Positions 26,213-35,425 of a DNA stretch of 64,000 nucleotides are shown here, in pieces. Every line of letters starts with the position of its first letter. The first letter of the stretch is position 1. Source of the stretch: Streptomyces sp. SAI-135 (GTDB taxonomy: Bacteria; Actinomycetota; Actinomycetes; Streptomycetales; Streptomycetaceae); NCBI RefSeq assembly GCF_029893805.1, contig NZ_JARXYP010000002.1, positions 496,001 to 560,000 on the forward strand. The letters run 5' to 3'. A model generated the notes under the pieces. It was not told where the DNA came from. It did no database searches and saw only the letters and a list, made by a program, of their open reading frames with translations. The position numbers were made by a program, and so were the translations under genes.

Positions 26213-27465
26213 ACGATCACCACACGGTCGTTCGACGGTACCGGGTGGAGGCGTAGACCGTCCGGACGGCTGGTCGGACGGAAGAAGCGCGCCGTGGTCA
26301 CCAGGGCCAGGGCGAGGACGGCGGGTATCGCGTAGGCGATGCGGAAATGGCCTGTGGCCCCCAGACCCCCGCTCGCGCCGGCTCCGACGAGCACGCCGAC
26401 GTAGTTGAAGACGTTGAGCCGGGCCAGCACCGTCTCGGGGGCATCGGGTCGCAACCGACCGGCCGCGGCGACGCACAACGGGGTCAGTGCGGCGACTCCG
26501 AGGCCCGCGCAGCATGCCGCGCCGACCGCGTACGGCCAGCTCGGGGCCACCGTCAGACCGGCCAGCGCGACGGCCGCGAGCAGGGCCGCCACACGGACCA
26601 CCACTACCGGCCCGACCCTGCGCACCATGAGGTCGGCGCCGGCCCTGCCGGTCACGGTGCCCACCTGGTAGGCCGCGTACGCGAGCGGCGCGGCGGCCAG
26701 GGACGCGGCGAGTGTCTGGTGAAGGTAGGCCGTCGACCAGGCCGAGACAGTGGAGTCGACGACGTAGGCGACGAGAAGAACGACGCCGAAGGGGACGAGC
26801 CGCGCCCACACCCGTCGCCCCGGGCTCTCCTCGTCCGGCGCCGGGCGGTCGCCGGACGAGGAGGGCGGGGGCGCGAGGGCGTGGGGCCGGACGGTCAGTG
26901 CCAGGAGGGCCACGAGTACGGCGTGCGCGGTCAGGACGTACGGGACAGGCCGGCCCAGCCGGGAGACGCCCGCCGTCAGCAGCGCGGCTGCCACGCCCGC
27001 TGCGCTCCATGCGGCGTAGAAGGAGGAGAGGATGCTGCGCCCGTAGTGGCGTTCGACGGTGGCCGCGCGGGTGTTGACGGACACGTCGATGGCGCCCAGC
27101 GCCAGCCCGAAGGTGACGTAGGCCGCAGCGGCCGTAGTCCGGCCGGGTGCCCACGCCACGGCCAGCAGGCTCGCGGCCGCGGTCAGTACCGCCGCGCGCA
27201 TGACGGCGACGGGTCCCGAGCGGCGTACGGCGGCCAGGCCCGCGAAGCTGCCGGCGCCCGCCGCCAGGGTGAGGGCGAGCGTGAGGGTGGTCATCGCCAG
27301 GGGCGACAGCCCCAGACGGCTCTCCACGGCGGGCACGGTGGTGGACACGGCGGCCACCGCCACGCCCTGGGCGGCGAACACGGTGGCCGTGACCCGACGG
27401 GCTCCCGCCAGCGGGCCGCCGCTCGCGGGCCGGGGCGGAGCCGTCGCTTCGACGGGTGCGGTCAT
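26203..27465 (-). CDS. MFS transporter
   Basis: The 420-residue protein has about 12 membrane segments, starting after a short Pro-rich N terminus (ATG 27465). It fits the FucP/YbjJ-like branch of MFS: GAIDVSVNTRAATVERHYGRSILSSFYAAWSAAG is the typical segment in helix 4-5, seen in sugar and small-molecule permeases. Its 3' end overlaps the vWA gene tail by 10 nt in convergent orientation. It is divergent from the monooxygenase operon at 27785. It may export or import a compound related to that operon, but the substrate is not known. Confidence 0.87.
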   Translation of the reverse strand: MTAPVEATAPPRPASGGPLAGARRVTATVFAAQGVAVAAVSTTVPAVESRLGLSPLAMTTLTLALTLAAGAGSFAGLAAVRRSGPVAVMRAAVLTAAASLLAVAWAPGRTTAAAAYVTFGLALGAIDVSVNTRAATVERHYGRSILSSFYAAWSAAGVAAALLTAGVSRLGRPVPYVLTAHAVLVALLALTVRPHALAPPPSSSGDRPAPDEESPGRRVWARLVPFGVVLLVAYVVDSTVSAWSTAYLHQTLAASLAAAPLAYAAYQVGTVTGRAGADLMVRRVGPVVVVRVAALLAAVALAGLTVAPSWPYAVGAACCAGLGVAALTPLCVAAAGRLRPDAPETVLARLNVFNYVGVLVGAGASGGLGATGHFRIAYAIPAVLALALVTTARFFRPTSRPDGLRLHPVPSNDRVVIVHD

Positions 27466-27784
27466 GGGGGCCCTCTTCCTGTCGCGGACCGTGGACGGGC
27501 CGGCGTACGCGAACGGGAGCAACCGTAGGAATCCGCACCGGCCCGTCGGAGGACTCCGACGGCCACACGCAGGACCATGGCGGCCGGCACGACGGATTGG
27601 GGGTGTCTCACGGGGCGGCCTCGCCGTCGGCCGGGCGGCGGGGGCATCGGTCTGCGGCGCGCCGGGGCGGCCAGTGGGGTGGCCGCTGCGGCCCCCTTTG
27701 TGGCCGCACGGGCCAGTCCGCCGGTACTCGCCCGCTGCCTAAGTTCCTCTCACGCCGAAAGCGGCGACGAGAGGAGGTGGACTC
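27466..27784. other. 319-nt divergent intergenic region
   Basis: This region lies between the leftward MFS gene and the rightward flavin monooxygenase gene. It ends with a strong GAGAGGAGG ribosome binding site for the latter. Short frames here have no start signals or family resemblance. It should hold both promoters. I see no certain operator. Confidence 0.5.
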
Positions 27785-29131
27785 ATGAAGGAGTCCGAAT
27801 GGGACACGTGTGTCATCGGTGCGGGTCCCGCGGGGCTGGCGGTGGCACGGGCGCTCGGTGAGCGACGGCTCCCCTACACGCACATCGAACGGCACACCGG
27901 TCCGGGCGGCCTGTGGGACATCGACAACCCGGGCAGCCCCATGTACGAGTCGGCCCATTTCATCTCCAGCAAGACCCTCTCGGGCTTCGGCGGCTGGCCG
28001 ATGCCCGACCACTTCGCCGACTACCCGCCGCGGCGGGAGATCCTGTCGTATCTGACGTCGTTCGCCGACGCGTACGGACTGTCGGAGCGCATCGAGTTCG
28101 GTACCGCGGTGCGCGACGTGGCGAAGAACGCGGACGGCACCTGGACGGTCACCCGTGCCGACGGACGCACCAGCCGGCACGCGCAGGTGGTGGTCTGCAC
28201 CGGCTCGCAGTGGCACCCCAACGTCCCCGAGATCCCGGGCGACTTCAGCGGCGAGATCCGGCACACGGTGTCCTACCGCAGCAGCGACGAACTGCGCGGC
28301 CAGCGGGTCTTGGTGGTCGGCGCCGGCAACTCCGGCTGCGACATCGCCTGCGACGCGGCCCGTGCCGCCGACCACGCGGAGATCAGCATGCGCCGCGGTT
28401 ACTGGTTCATCCCCAAGCACCTGTTCGGCAGGCCCGTGGACACCCTCGAAGGCGTCGGTCCCCGGATGCCGAAGTGGCTGGAGCAGAGGCTGTTCGGCGC
28501 GCTCCTGCGGATCGTCAACGGCGATCCGACCCGCCTCGGCCTGCAGAAGCCGGACCACAAGCTCTTCGAGACCCACCCCACCGTCAACTCGCTGCTGCTG
28601 CACCACCTGCAGCACGGCGACATCACCGCGCGGCCGGGTGTCCTGCGGGCCGCGGGCAGCACCGTCCACTTCACCGACGGCAGCAGCAACGACTTCGACC
28701 TGATCCTGCTGGCGACCGGCTATGTGCACAAAGTGCCCGTCGCGCAGGCCTACTTCGGCGACGAGCAGCACCCCGACCTGTACCTGTCGTCGTTCTCCCG
28801 CGAGCATGAGGGACTGTTCGGCGTGGGGTTCATCGAGACCAACTCCGGCGCCTACCAACTCTTCGACGCACAGGCGCAGTTGATTGCCGGTTTCATCCAG
28901 GACAGCCGCCGGGGCCTGCCGAACGCGGAGCGGTTCGCCCGCATGATTCGCGGCGACCGCCCGGACCTGACCGGCGGTCTGCGGTTCGTGGACTCCCCCC
29001 GCCACACCGGCTACGTCGACAGCGCCGCGTACACCAAATACCTGGCCAAGGTCGCCGCGGCCATGGGCTGGCCGACCGAGGGCCGCCCGCCGGCCATGCG
29101 GGCCGTCCGCGGCAAGGAGACGGTGGCATGA
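27785..29131 (+). CDS. flavin-containing monooxygenase (FMO/BVMO-like)
   Basis: The 448-residue protein has an N-terminal FAD motif (IGAGPAGLAVARAL, 11-24), an NADPH motif (VVGAGNSGCDIAC, 177-189) and between them the FMO fingerprint FxGxxxHxxxY at 154-164 (FSGEIRHTVSY). Such enzymes use NADPH and O2 to hydroxylate N or S atoms or to insert oxygen next to a ketone. The gene heads a tightly coupled operon: it overlaps the SDR gene by ATGA, and that overlaps the aldehyde dehydrogenase. The three redox activities fit stepwise oxidation of an alcohol, ketone or aldehyde. An AraC regulator follows. The substrate is not known. Confidence 0.9.
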   Translation: MKESEWDTCVIGAGPAGLAVARALGERRLPYTHIERHTGPGGLWDIDNPGSPMYESAHFISSKTLSGFGGWPMPDHFADYPPRREILSYLTSFADAYGLSERIEFGTAVRDVAKNADGTWTVTRADGRTSRHAQVVVCTGSQWHPNVPEIPGDFSGEIRHTVSYRSSDELRGQRVLVVGAGNSGCDIACDAARAADHAEISMRRGYWFIPKHLFGRPVDTLEGVGPRMPKWLEQRLFGALLRIVNGDPTRLGLQKPDHKLFETHPTVNSLLLHHLQHGDITARPGVLRAAGSTVHFTDGSSNDFDLILLATGYVHKVPVAQAYFGDEQHPDLYLSSFSREHEGLFGVGFIETNSGAYQLFDAQAQLIAGFIQDSRRGLPNAERFARMIRGDRPDLTGGLRFVDSPRHTGYVDSAAYTKYLAKVAAAMGWPTEGRPPAMRAVRGKETVA

Positions 29132-30006
29132 GCGGCTACGACTGCACCGGCAAGGTGATGCTGGTGACCGGCGGCGCGGGCGGCATCGGCAGCGCGTTGT
29201 GCCGACGGTTCGCGATCGGCGGCGCGGTGTGCGTCGTCGTCGACATCGACGGTGAGCGCGCGCGGCAGGTCGCCGCCACCCTGCCCGGCGCCGGTCACCT
29301 CGGCCTCGGCTGCGACCTGCTGGACCGGGCCGGGGTCGCGGACCTCTTCGAACAGGTCGGCGCCGCCTTCGGCCGTCTCGACGTGCTGGTGAACAACGTC
29401 GGAATGACCAGCACCGAGCGGTTCGACGTGCGCCCGGTGGAGACCATCGAGCGGGAGATCGAGCTCAACATGGTCTCCCCGCTCGTGGCCACCCGGCTGG
29501 CCATACCCCTGCTGAGGGCCTCGGCCGATCCCCGCGTCGTCACCACGGTGTCCCTCGCCGGCATCTTCCCCCAGGGAGAGACTCCCATCTACGCGGCGTC
29601 GAAGTTCGGGCTGCGCGGCGCGATGCTGTCCATCGCCCTCGACCTGGGCGCCAAGGGCATTCGCGTCGGTTCGGTGCTGCCGTCGGCCACCGACACCCCG
29701 ATGCTGCGCCGGGAAGCCGTCGACGGCGGCAACTCCCTGCAGTTCCAGGATCCGCCGCAGCAGCCGTCCGACGTCGTCGCCGCGGTGGTGAGTCTGCTCG
29801 ACCGGCCGCGGCTCGAGGCGTATCCACGCCTCGGTGAATCGCTCCTGGTCCGCTTCTCCATGCTGGTGCCGAACCTGCTCCCCCGTCTTCTCCCGTTCTT
29901 CCGCAGGCGCGGCGAACGCGGCCTGGCCCGGTACTTGGAGGACCTGCGGCGCAGAGGGCTGGCCCGGCAGGACGACGGCCGCTGGGAACTGGTGCAGGAG
30001 GCATGA
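29128..30006 (+). CDS. short-chain dehydrogenase/reductase
   Basis: The 292-residue classical SDR has the cofactor motif VTGGAGGIGSAL (TGxxxGIG), NNVGM, and the active-site S(L)...YAASK (Tyr-x-x-x-Lys) with SLAGIFPQ before it. The segment VVVDIDGERA after strand 2 has an Asp typical of NAD(H) preference. The C terminus is extended with basic residues (RLLPFFRRRGERG), found in SDRs that touch membranes. It overlaps both neighbours by ATGA. It probably interconverts an alcohol and a ketone or aldehyde within the operon's pathway. Confidence 0.92.
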   Translation: MSGYDCTGKVMLVTGGAGGIGSALCRRFAIGGAVCVVVDIDGERARQVAATLPGAGHLGLGCDLLDRAGVADLFEQVGAAFGRLDVLVNNVGMTSTERFDVRPVETIEREIELNMVSPLVATRLAIPLLRASADPRVVTTVSLAGIFPQGETPIYAASKFGLRGAMLSIALDLGAKGIRVGSVLPSATDTPMLRREAVDGGNSLQFQDPPQQPSDVVAAVVSLLDRPRLEAYPRLGESLLVRFSMLVPNLLPRLLPFFRRRGERGLARYLEDLRRRGLARQDDGRWELVQEA

Positions 30007-31442
30007 CCATGAACACCGACCCGAGCACCCGCCCGGACGACCGCCTGCTCACCGTCGTCAACCCGGCCACCGGAGAGACCCTGGACACCCTGCCGGCCGC
30101 CACCGCGGACGACGTGGACGCGGCCGTGGACCAGGCGCGCCGCGTCTTCGACAGCGGGGTGTGGGCGGCCCGGCCGCCCCGGGAGCGGGCCGCGGTCCTG
30201 CTGCGCCTCGCCGAACTGATGGAGCGTGACACCGAGATCCTGGCGCGCCTGGACTGCGAGGACGCGGGCAAACCCATCACGGAGTGCCGTACCGGCGATG
30301 TGCCGGGCGCGATCGAATCGATCCGCTGGTTCGCGGAGGCGGCCGACAAGGTCTTCGGCCGCATAGCCCCCACCGGCCACGACCACCTGGGTCTGATGAG
30401 CCGGGAACCCGTCGGAGCGGTCGCCGCCGTCCTCCCCTGGAACTATCCTCTCGCCATGGCCGCCTGGAAGATCGGGCCCGCCCTCGCCGCGGGAAACAGC
30501 CTGCTGCTCAAGCCTGCCGAGGCCACCCCGCGCTCGGCCCTCCACGTGGCCCGGCTGGCGACGGAGGCGGGACTGCCGGACGGCACCCTCGCCGTGCTGC
30601 CCGGCTACGGCGCGCAGGCCGGCCGGGCCCTCGCCCGCCACCCCGGGATCGGCGCGCTCTCGTTCACCGGCTCGACGGCGACCGGACGGCGGATCCTGGC
30701 CGACGCCGCGGAGACCAACTTCAAGCGGGTCTCCCTGGAGATGGGCGGCAAGAGCCCCCAGGTGCTGATGCCGGACGCGCTCGACTTCGGTGTCGAACTC
30801 ATCGACGACATGATCGAGGCCGCGTTCCTGACGATGGGACAGAACTGCACGGCCGGCTCCCGGATCCTGGTCCACGAGGACATCGCCGCCCAGGTCGTCG
30901 CACGGTTCACGGCCGCCGCCGGGAACCTGGTCATCGGGGACCCGGCCAAGCCGGACACCCGCACAGGGCCGCTGATCAGCACCGCGGCGCGAGACCGGGT
31001 CGCCCGCGCCGTGGACGAGGCGGTCGCCGCCGGAGCCGTGACCCACACCGCCGGGATGCCGGCGGGCCTGCACCCGCGCGGGGCCTACTACCCGCCCACC
31101 GTGGTCGTCGGCGCCCCCGACGGCAGCCGGGTCCTCACCGAGGAACTGTTCGGACCCGTGGTCACCGTCCAGACCTTCGCCTGCGAGCAGGAGGCGATCC
31201 GGACGGCGAACGCCACCCCTTACGGCCTTGCCGCCTCACTGTGGACCCACGACCTCGACACCGCCTTCCGCCTCGCCCGTGGCATCGAGGCCGGAGTGGT
31301 CTCCGTCAACTCCTACAGCGAGGGCGACATCACCGCCCCGTTCGGCGGCTGGAAACAGTCCGGATTCGGCGGGGCGGAGCGGTCCACGGACGCCTTCGCG
31401 CAGTGGACCAGGGAGAAGACCGTCTGGATCCGTACCCGCTAG
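30003..31442 (+). CDS. NAD(P)-dependent aldehyde dehydrogenase
   Basis: The 479-residue protein has all ALDH marks: PWNYPL, the oxyanion Asn, FTGSTATG, the general base Glu in LEMGGKSPQ, the catalytic Cys in GQNCTAGSR, and EELFGPVV and NSYSEGD near the end. It resembles the gamma-glutamyl-gamma-aminobutyraldehyde/betaine-aldehyde branch (PuuC/BetB-like). ATG 30003 overlaps the SDR stop (ATGA); an ATG two codons later is also possible. As the last enzyme of the operon it would oxidise the aldehyde product to an acid. Confidence 0.93.
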   Translation: MTMNTDPSTRPDDRLLTVVNPATGETLDTLPAATADDVDAAVDQARRVFDSGVWAARPPRERAAVLLRLAELMERDTEILARLDCEDAGKPITECRTGDVPGAIESIRWFAEAADKVFGRIAPTGHDHLGLMSREPVGAVAAVLPWNYPLAMAAWKIGPALAAGNSLLLKPAEATPRSALHVARLATEAGLPDGTLAVLPGYGAQAGRALARHPGIGALSFTGSTATGRRILADAAETNFKRVSLEMGGKSPQVLMPDALDFGVELIDDMIEAAFLTMGQNCTAGSRILVHEDIAAQVVARFTAAAGNLVIGDPAKPDTRTGPLISTAARDRVARAVDEAVAAGAVTHTAGMPAGLHPRGAYYPPTVVVGAPDGSRVLTEELFGPVVTVQTFACEQEAIRTANATPYGLAASLWTHDLDTAFRLARGIEAGVVSVNSYSEGDITAPFGGWKQSGFGGAERSTDAFAQWTREKTVWIRTR

Positions 31443-31503
31443 CGCGGCCGAAACCGGACGCGGATGCCTAAAGTGGTCGCGAGCACGGCCCTGGAGAGCA
31501 GCC

Positions 31504-32613
31504 ATGACCAAGGCACCCCGTCCGGAGAACGGCACCACCCGCAGCACGTCGGCGACGATCTCCCCGAGCATTCTGCGCTACCTGCACCAGGTCACCGAGG
31601 AGTACGGAGTCGACCTGCAGCCGGAGCTGGACGAGGTCGGCCTGACCGAGACCCTGATGCGCTCGGCGGCCCTGCGCGTCTCCTACCGCCAGGGCAGTGC
31701 CGTCATCCTGCGCGCTGTCGAACTCACCGGGGACGAGAACCTGGGCCTGCGGGTGGGAGCCGCGCAGCACCTCACCGCCTGGGGGCTGGTGGGCTTCGCC
31801 ATGCTCGCCAGCGACACCCTCAAGGTCGCCATCGAGGCGGGGGTGCGCTTCCAGAACGTGTCCGGGGCCATGACGGTCTGGTCGGCGGGCCGGGAGGGCT
31901 CCGACTACGTGGTCCGAGCCGACCTGCCGGACCCGATGATCGATCCGAACGTCGCTGTCTTCCTCGTCGAGGAGGCGTTCTCGAGCGTCGTCACCCTCGG
32001 CCGCCTCGTCGCCGACGGCGACCTGGCCCCTCAAGAGGTGCACTTCGCCTTCGCCGCTCCGCGCGACGTCCAGCCCTTCCACGACCTCTTCCGCTGCCCC
32101 CTGCGCTTCGGCGCCTCCCACAACCGGCTGGTGGTACCGCAGGCTTGGATCAACCGGCCGATGCCGGGCCGCGATCCGGTCACCTACGCCTCGACCCTCG
32201 AACTCCTCGAAGGGCAGATGGCCTCGCGCCGGCGGCAGCAGGACCTGCTGGAAATTCTGGAGATCTCCGTCGCGCAGAGCCTCCCGGTCGTCCCCTCCTT
32301 CTCCGAGCAGGCCCGCAGACACGCGTCGAGCGAGCGGACGCTGCGCCGTCGCCTGGCCGACTGCGGCACCTCCTACGAGGCGATCGTCGAGGGCGTCCGT
32401 CGTGAGCGCGTCGAACAGCTGCTGCATCGCCCTCAGCTGACCCTGCGTGAGGTGGCCCGCCAGGCGGGCTTCTCCGACGAACGCGCCCTGCGCCGGGCTG
32501 TCCGCCGCTGGCACGGCATGGCCCCGTTGCAGCTGCGCGAGGGCTTCACTTCGGAGACAGCGGAAACACAAGGCCGGGTCAGGGGCCACGGAACCCAACG
32601 TGACCATCCGTAA
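31504..32613 (+). CDS. AraC-family regulator (arabinose-binding-like N-terminal type)
   Basis: The 369-residue protein has a long N-terminal ligand domain of the kind found in OruR/ArgR-like AraC proteins (LRYLHQVTEEYGVDLQPELDEVGL ... LGLRVGAAQHLTAWGLVGFAML) and a C-terminal double HTH (about 270-355: RHASSERTLRRRLADCGTSY, LTLREVARQAGFSDERALRRAVRRW, GMAPLQLR). ATG 31504 has GGAGAG upstream. It lies 61 nt after the aldehyde dehydrogenase on the same strand and is the likely activator of the monooxygenase operon. The substrate of that pathway is the probable inducer. Confidence 0.9.
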   Translation: MTKAPRPENGTTRSTSATISPSILRYLHQVTEEYGVDLQPELDEVGLTETLMRSAALRVSYRQGSAVILRAVELTGDENLGLRVGAAQHLTAWGLVGFAMLASDTLKVAIEAGVRFQNVSGAMTVWSAGREGSDYVVRADLPDPMIDPNVAVFLVEEAFSSVVTLGRLVADGDLAPQEVHFAFAAPRDVQPFHDLFRCPLRFGASHNRLVVPQAWINRPMPGRDPVTYASTLELLEGQMASRRRQQDLLEILEISVAQSLPVVPSFSEQARRHASSERTLRRRLADCGTSYEAIVEGVRRERVEQLLHRPQLTLREVARQAGFSDERALRRAVRRWHGMAPLQLREGFTSETAETQGRVRGHGTQRDHP

Positions 32614-32888
32614 CCGGGTCCGTAGGGCCCGCACCGATGCTTGCGGACGCCGCACGGACCCCCGTCCCCGAAACTCATCGGCAGCGGCAGGCGGAGGCCA
32701 GGCGCCCGCCTCCACCGAGCGTCGAACCCTGTCATCCCGGGAGACATCGAGGCGTCCTCCAGCCGGTGGGCGCATCCGCCCTGCCCGGCGCCGAATCGGT
32801 GAGGGTGAGCAGAGCCGTGGCGGGTACACGCCACGGAACTTTGTCGATGTCCGCGTCCAGATCGCGGCGCAGCACCGGGAGATTACAT

Positions 32889-34202
32889 ATGAAGGTGCGC
32901 CGATCACCCTTCTCCACGGCGCCTGACATGCCCGCCGAAGTCGTGGCCGGCCGATACCGGTTGGGAGCCAAGCTCGGCTCCGGTGGCGCCGCCGACGTGT
33001 ACGAGGGGATCGATCGCCGCCTCAGACGTCAGGTGGCCGTCAAGGTCTTCCGGCCCGGCGGCGAGCCTGCGCTGGAGCAGCGCTTCAGGGACGAGGCCGT
33101 GCTGCTGGCCGGGCTGCAGCACCCGGGGCTGGTCACTCTCCACGACGCCGGCCGCCACCAGGACCGCCCCTTCCTCGTGATGGAGCTGGTCAAAGGCCCC
33201 ACCCTGGCCCAGCGCATCTCGGCAGGGGCCATGGAACCTCCCCATGTGATCCAGCTCGGCACCGCACTCGCCAGAGCCCTCGCTCATGTCCACGCGGCGG
33301 GCATCGTCCACCGCGACGTCAAACCGTCGAACGTCCTGCTGGACACCGAAGACCGACCGCGCCTCGCCGACTTCGGCATCTCACGGATGATGGACGCCAC
33401 CCGGCACACGGCTTCCGGGGCACTCCTCGGGACCGCCGCCTACCTCGCACCGGAGCAGGTACTGGGCAAGGCAGTGGGACAGTCCGCCGACATCTACGCA
33501 CTCGGACTGGTCCTGCTGGAATGTCTGAAGGGCGAACTCGAATACGGCGGCACGCCCCTTGAAGCCGCCGTGGCTCGCCTGCACCGCCCGCCCGTACTTC
33601 CGAGCTCGGTGTCCCCGCGGCTGGCCGAACTGCTGCATGCCATGACGGCTCTTGAGGACAAGGCACGGCCTGACGCCGAGCAGTGCGCCAAGCAACTCTC
33701 CGCCCTGTCCGCTGAGAGGTTCACGCCAACCGTGCCGAGCGTCCCGCAACAGGCGTCCAAGGCCTTCCGCACCCGTCGCCCACTGCTGGCCACCGGTGCT
33801 GCCGTGCTCACAGCGCTCCTCGGCACCACCCTGGTCGTCTCGGCGGACGGTGAGGGCAACAGCGACGGCCGGTCCGCCGCCGGTTCGCTCGAATCCACGC
33901 CGTTGCAGCAGCCCTCCCCCACCACCTCTCCGGAAAGCCCACGGACAGCGGCCGGTCAGTCGGCCGTGTCGGCCCCACCTCCGTCGAAGGCTCATCGTCC
34001 CGCGACGTCGGCTGCTGCCGGCCCGCAGGCCCGTACGCCGTCGGCCGCTCCGACGGACAGTCCCGGCCCGGGAACGTCAGCGGATCCCAAAGACGCGCAG
34101 AACAGCCGCCCCCGCCCGGGCGCCGCTCAGGCCACCGACAAGAAACCGCCCGAGAAGTCAGCGAAACCGAAAGACCCGACCGCGGAGAAGGAACACCGCT
34201 GA
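32889..34202 (+). CDS. transmembrane Ser/Thr protein kinase
   Basis: The 437-residue Hanks-type kinase has its catalytic domain at about 22-275: glycine loop LGSGGAADVY (29-38), Lys in VAVKVF (about 52), HRDVKPSN (141-148) and DFG (161-163), then GTAAYLAPEQ. All catalytic residues are present. One membrane helix (about 298-318) is followed by a Pro/Ser/Thr/Lys-rich extracellular tail of about 120 residues without a recognisable sensor such as PASTA. ATG 32889 lies 7 nt after GGGAG. It stands alone between the AraC gene and the Y-polymerase gene. The signal and targets are not known. Confidence 0.88.
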   Translation: MKVRRSPFSTAPDMPAEVVAGRYRLGAKLGSGGAADVYEGIDRRLRRQVAVKVFRPGGEPALEQRFRDEAVLLAGLQHPGLVTLHDAGRHQDRPFLVMELVKGPTLAQRISAGAMEPPHVIQLGTALARALAHVHAAGIVHRDVKPSNVLLDTEDRPRLADFGISRMMDATRHTASGALLGTAAYLAPEQVLGKAVGQSADIYALGLVLLECLKGELEYGGTPLEAAVARLHRPPVLPSSVSPRLAELLHAMTALEDKARPDAEQCAKQLSALSAERFTPTVPSVPQQASKAFRTRRPLLATGAAVLTALLGTTLVVSADGEGNSDGRSAAGSLESTPLQQPSPTTSPESPRTAAGQSAVSAPPPSKAHRPATSAAAGPQARTPSAAPTDSPGPGTSADPKDAQNSRPRPGAAQATDKKPPEKSAKPKDPTAEKEHR

Positions 34203-34251
34203 CCTCCGCACGACGGTGCCCGTCGTCCGCGGTCGCCGCTCACGGCCTTTT

Positions 34252-34269
34252 GGCCGCCGCACGGCGGCC
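34252..34269. terminator. small hairpin between convergent genes
   Basis: GGCCGCC (34252-34258) pairs with GGCGGCC (34263-34269) over a 4-nt loop, 50 nt after the kinase stop and 52 nt before the stop of the convergent polymerase gene. It may terminate both. Confidence 0.4.
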
Positions 34270-34320
34270 CGCAGAGGGCGAGCGTCGCCCCTGACTCAGG
34301 GGGCGCGGTCAGGGTGAGGG

Positions 34321-35331
34321 CTAGGAGGCGCGGCGGAAGACGGCGGCGGGGCCGATCACTCGCGGGCCGAACCTGTCGCGGATCCGGTCGACGGTGTCTT
34401 CCGCGGCGAGGCGGTTCTCGCAGGCGTCGTCGAGGGACATCTGCCGGGCAACCCGGTCGGCGTCGACGAGGTCCTCCCCCTTCAGAACCAGCCCGGTCAG
34501 GCGACCGCGCTGCAAGCCCGCGGCATCCATCAACTGATAGGCGAGCAGGCGCAGATCGTCCTCGTGCGCGGAGGGGGCGGCCAGGCGGCGTGTCTTGTCC
34601 CAACTACCGCCGCCGGCGAACTTCAGGGACAGGGTCAGAGCGCGGGCCACCTGGCCGCGGCCGCGCAGGCGGGTGCCGAGCCGGACCACCAGCTCGAGCA
34701 GCGCGGCGCGGACGACGGCGCCGTCCAGGGTGTGCTCAGCGAAGCGACAGCGCACACTCGCCGCGGCGGGCAGCGCGCGGGGCACGACGGGGCGGGAATC
34801 GATCCCGCGGGCCCGATCGGCGGCCAGCCGGCCCACCTTCCCACCCAGCAGGCGCTGCACAGTGGCGGGCGGCACCGCGGCGAGCAGGCCCACGCAGTGC
34901 ACACCGTAGTCCCGCAGCACAGCGGCCCGCCGCGGACCGATCCCGTGCAGCGCCTCGACGGGCAGCGGCCCGAGCCAGTCCGCGACCTCCTCGGGGGCGA
35001 CCGAGAGGACGCCGCCCGGCCGGGGAACCTGGCCGGAGGCGGTCGCCGCGACGGTGATGGAGGGGCCGATCCCGACGCGGACGTCGACCCCCAGACGGGA
35101 GACCGTCCGCACCCGCAGCACCTCCCCCAGCCGACGGGCGTCGACGCCGTGGTACGGCAGTGCCCCGCGCAAGTCCACCAGGGCCGCGGTCGGCGGCAGT
35201 GCCTGCACCACCGGCGACAGCCCGGCCAGTTCCTCAAGAACCTGCCGGTAGGTCTCCTCCGGCAGCCGGTCCGGGCAGCGCACATGCATCACCACACCCT
35301 GCCGGCCGCCCGGCGTCACCTGCGTGCTCAT
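34321..35331 (-). CDS. Y-family DNA polymerase-like protein lacking catalytic motifs
   Basis: The 336-residue protein matches the DinB/UmuC/ImuB superfamily: palm and helix-hairpin-helix region VEALHGIGPRRAAVLRDYGVHCVGLLAAVP and little-finger sequence LGTRLRGRGQVARALTLSLKF. The two acidic catalytic motifs are not conserved. Where DMDxFF is expected the sequence reads VMHVRCPD, and in place of SIDE it reads ALVDLRG, more like the inactive polymerase ImuB. It may be an accessory factor in translesion synthesis. ATG 35331 with GGGGAGGTG 6 nt upstream is chosen; a longer frame to 35376 runs through the promoter repeats. It is divergent from the DUF6233 gene. Confidence 0.78.
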   Translation of the reverse strand: MSTQVTPGGRQGVVMHVRCPDRLPEETYRQVLEELAGLSPVVQALPPTAALVDLRGALPYHGVDARRLGEVLRVRTVSRLGVDVRVGIGPSITVAATASGQVPRPGGVLSVAPEEVADWLGPLPVEALHGIGPRRAAVLRDYGVHCVGLLAAVPPATVQRLLGGKVGRLAADRARGIDSRPVVPRALPAAASVRCRFAEHTLDGAVVRAALLELVVRLGTRLRGRGQVARALTLSLKFAGGGSWDKTRRLAAPSAHEDDLRLLAYQLMDAAGLQRGRLTGLVLKGEDLVDADRVARQMSLDDACENRLAAEDTVDRIRDRFGPRVIGPAAVFRRAS

Positions 35332-35356
35332 CGTGCTCACCTCCCCCGCCACGTTA

Positions 35357-35425
35357 TCGAACATAAAATCGAACACGCGAGGGGACGGGACGTGATCATG
35401 AGCATAGAATCAAAAACGTGTTCGA
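35357..35425. promoter_or_regulatory. three TCGAACA/TGTTCGA half-sites, LexA-like
   Basis: TCGAACA occurs at 35357-35363 and 35369-35375 with a 12-nt period, and its inverse TGTTCGA at 35419-35425 overlaps the DUF6233 start codon. The actinobacterial SOS box is TCGAAC-N4-GTTCGA, so these are matching half-sites that are not paired at that spacing. They sit in the divergent promoter of a polymerase-like gene, which fits DNA-damage control. LexA binding is not certain. Confidence 0.45.

Noticed and set aside
35332..35376. Longer start for the polymerase-like protein (reading MFDFMFDN)
   Set aside because: The extra codons come from the TGTTCGAT repeats of the promoter, while ATG 35331 has a strong GGGGAGGTG site.
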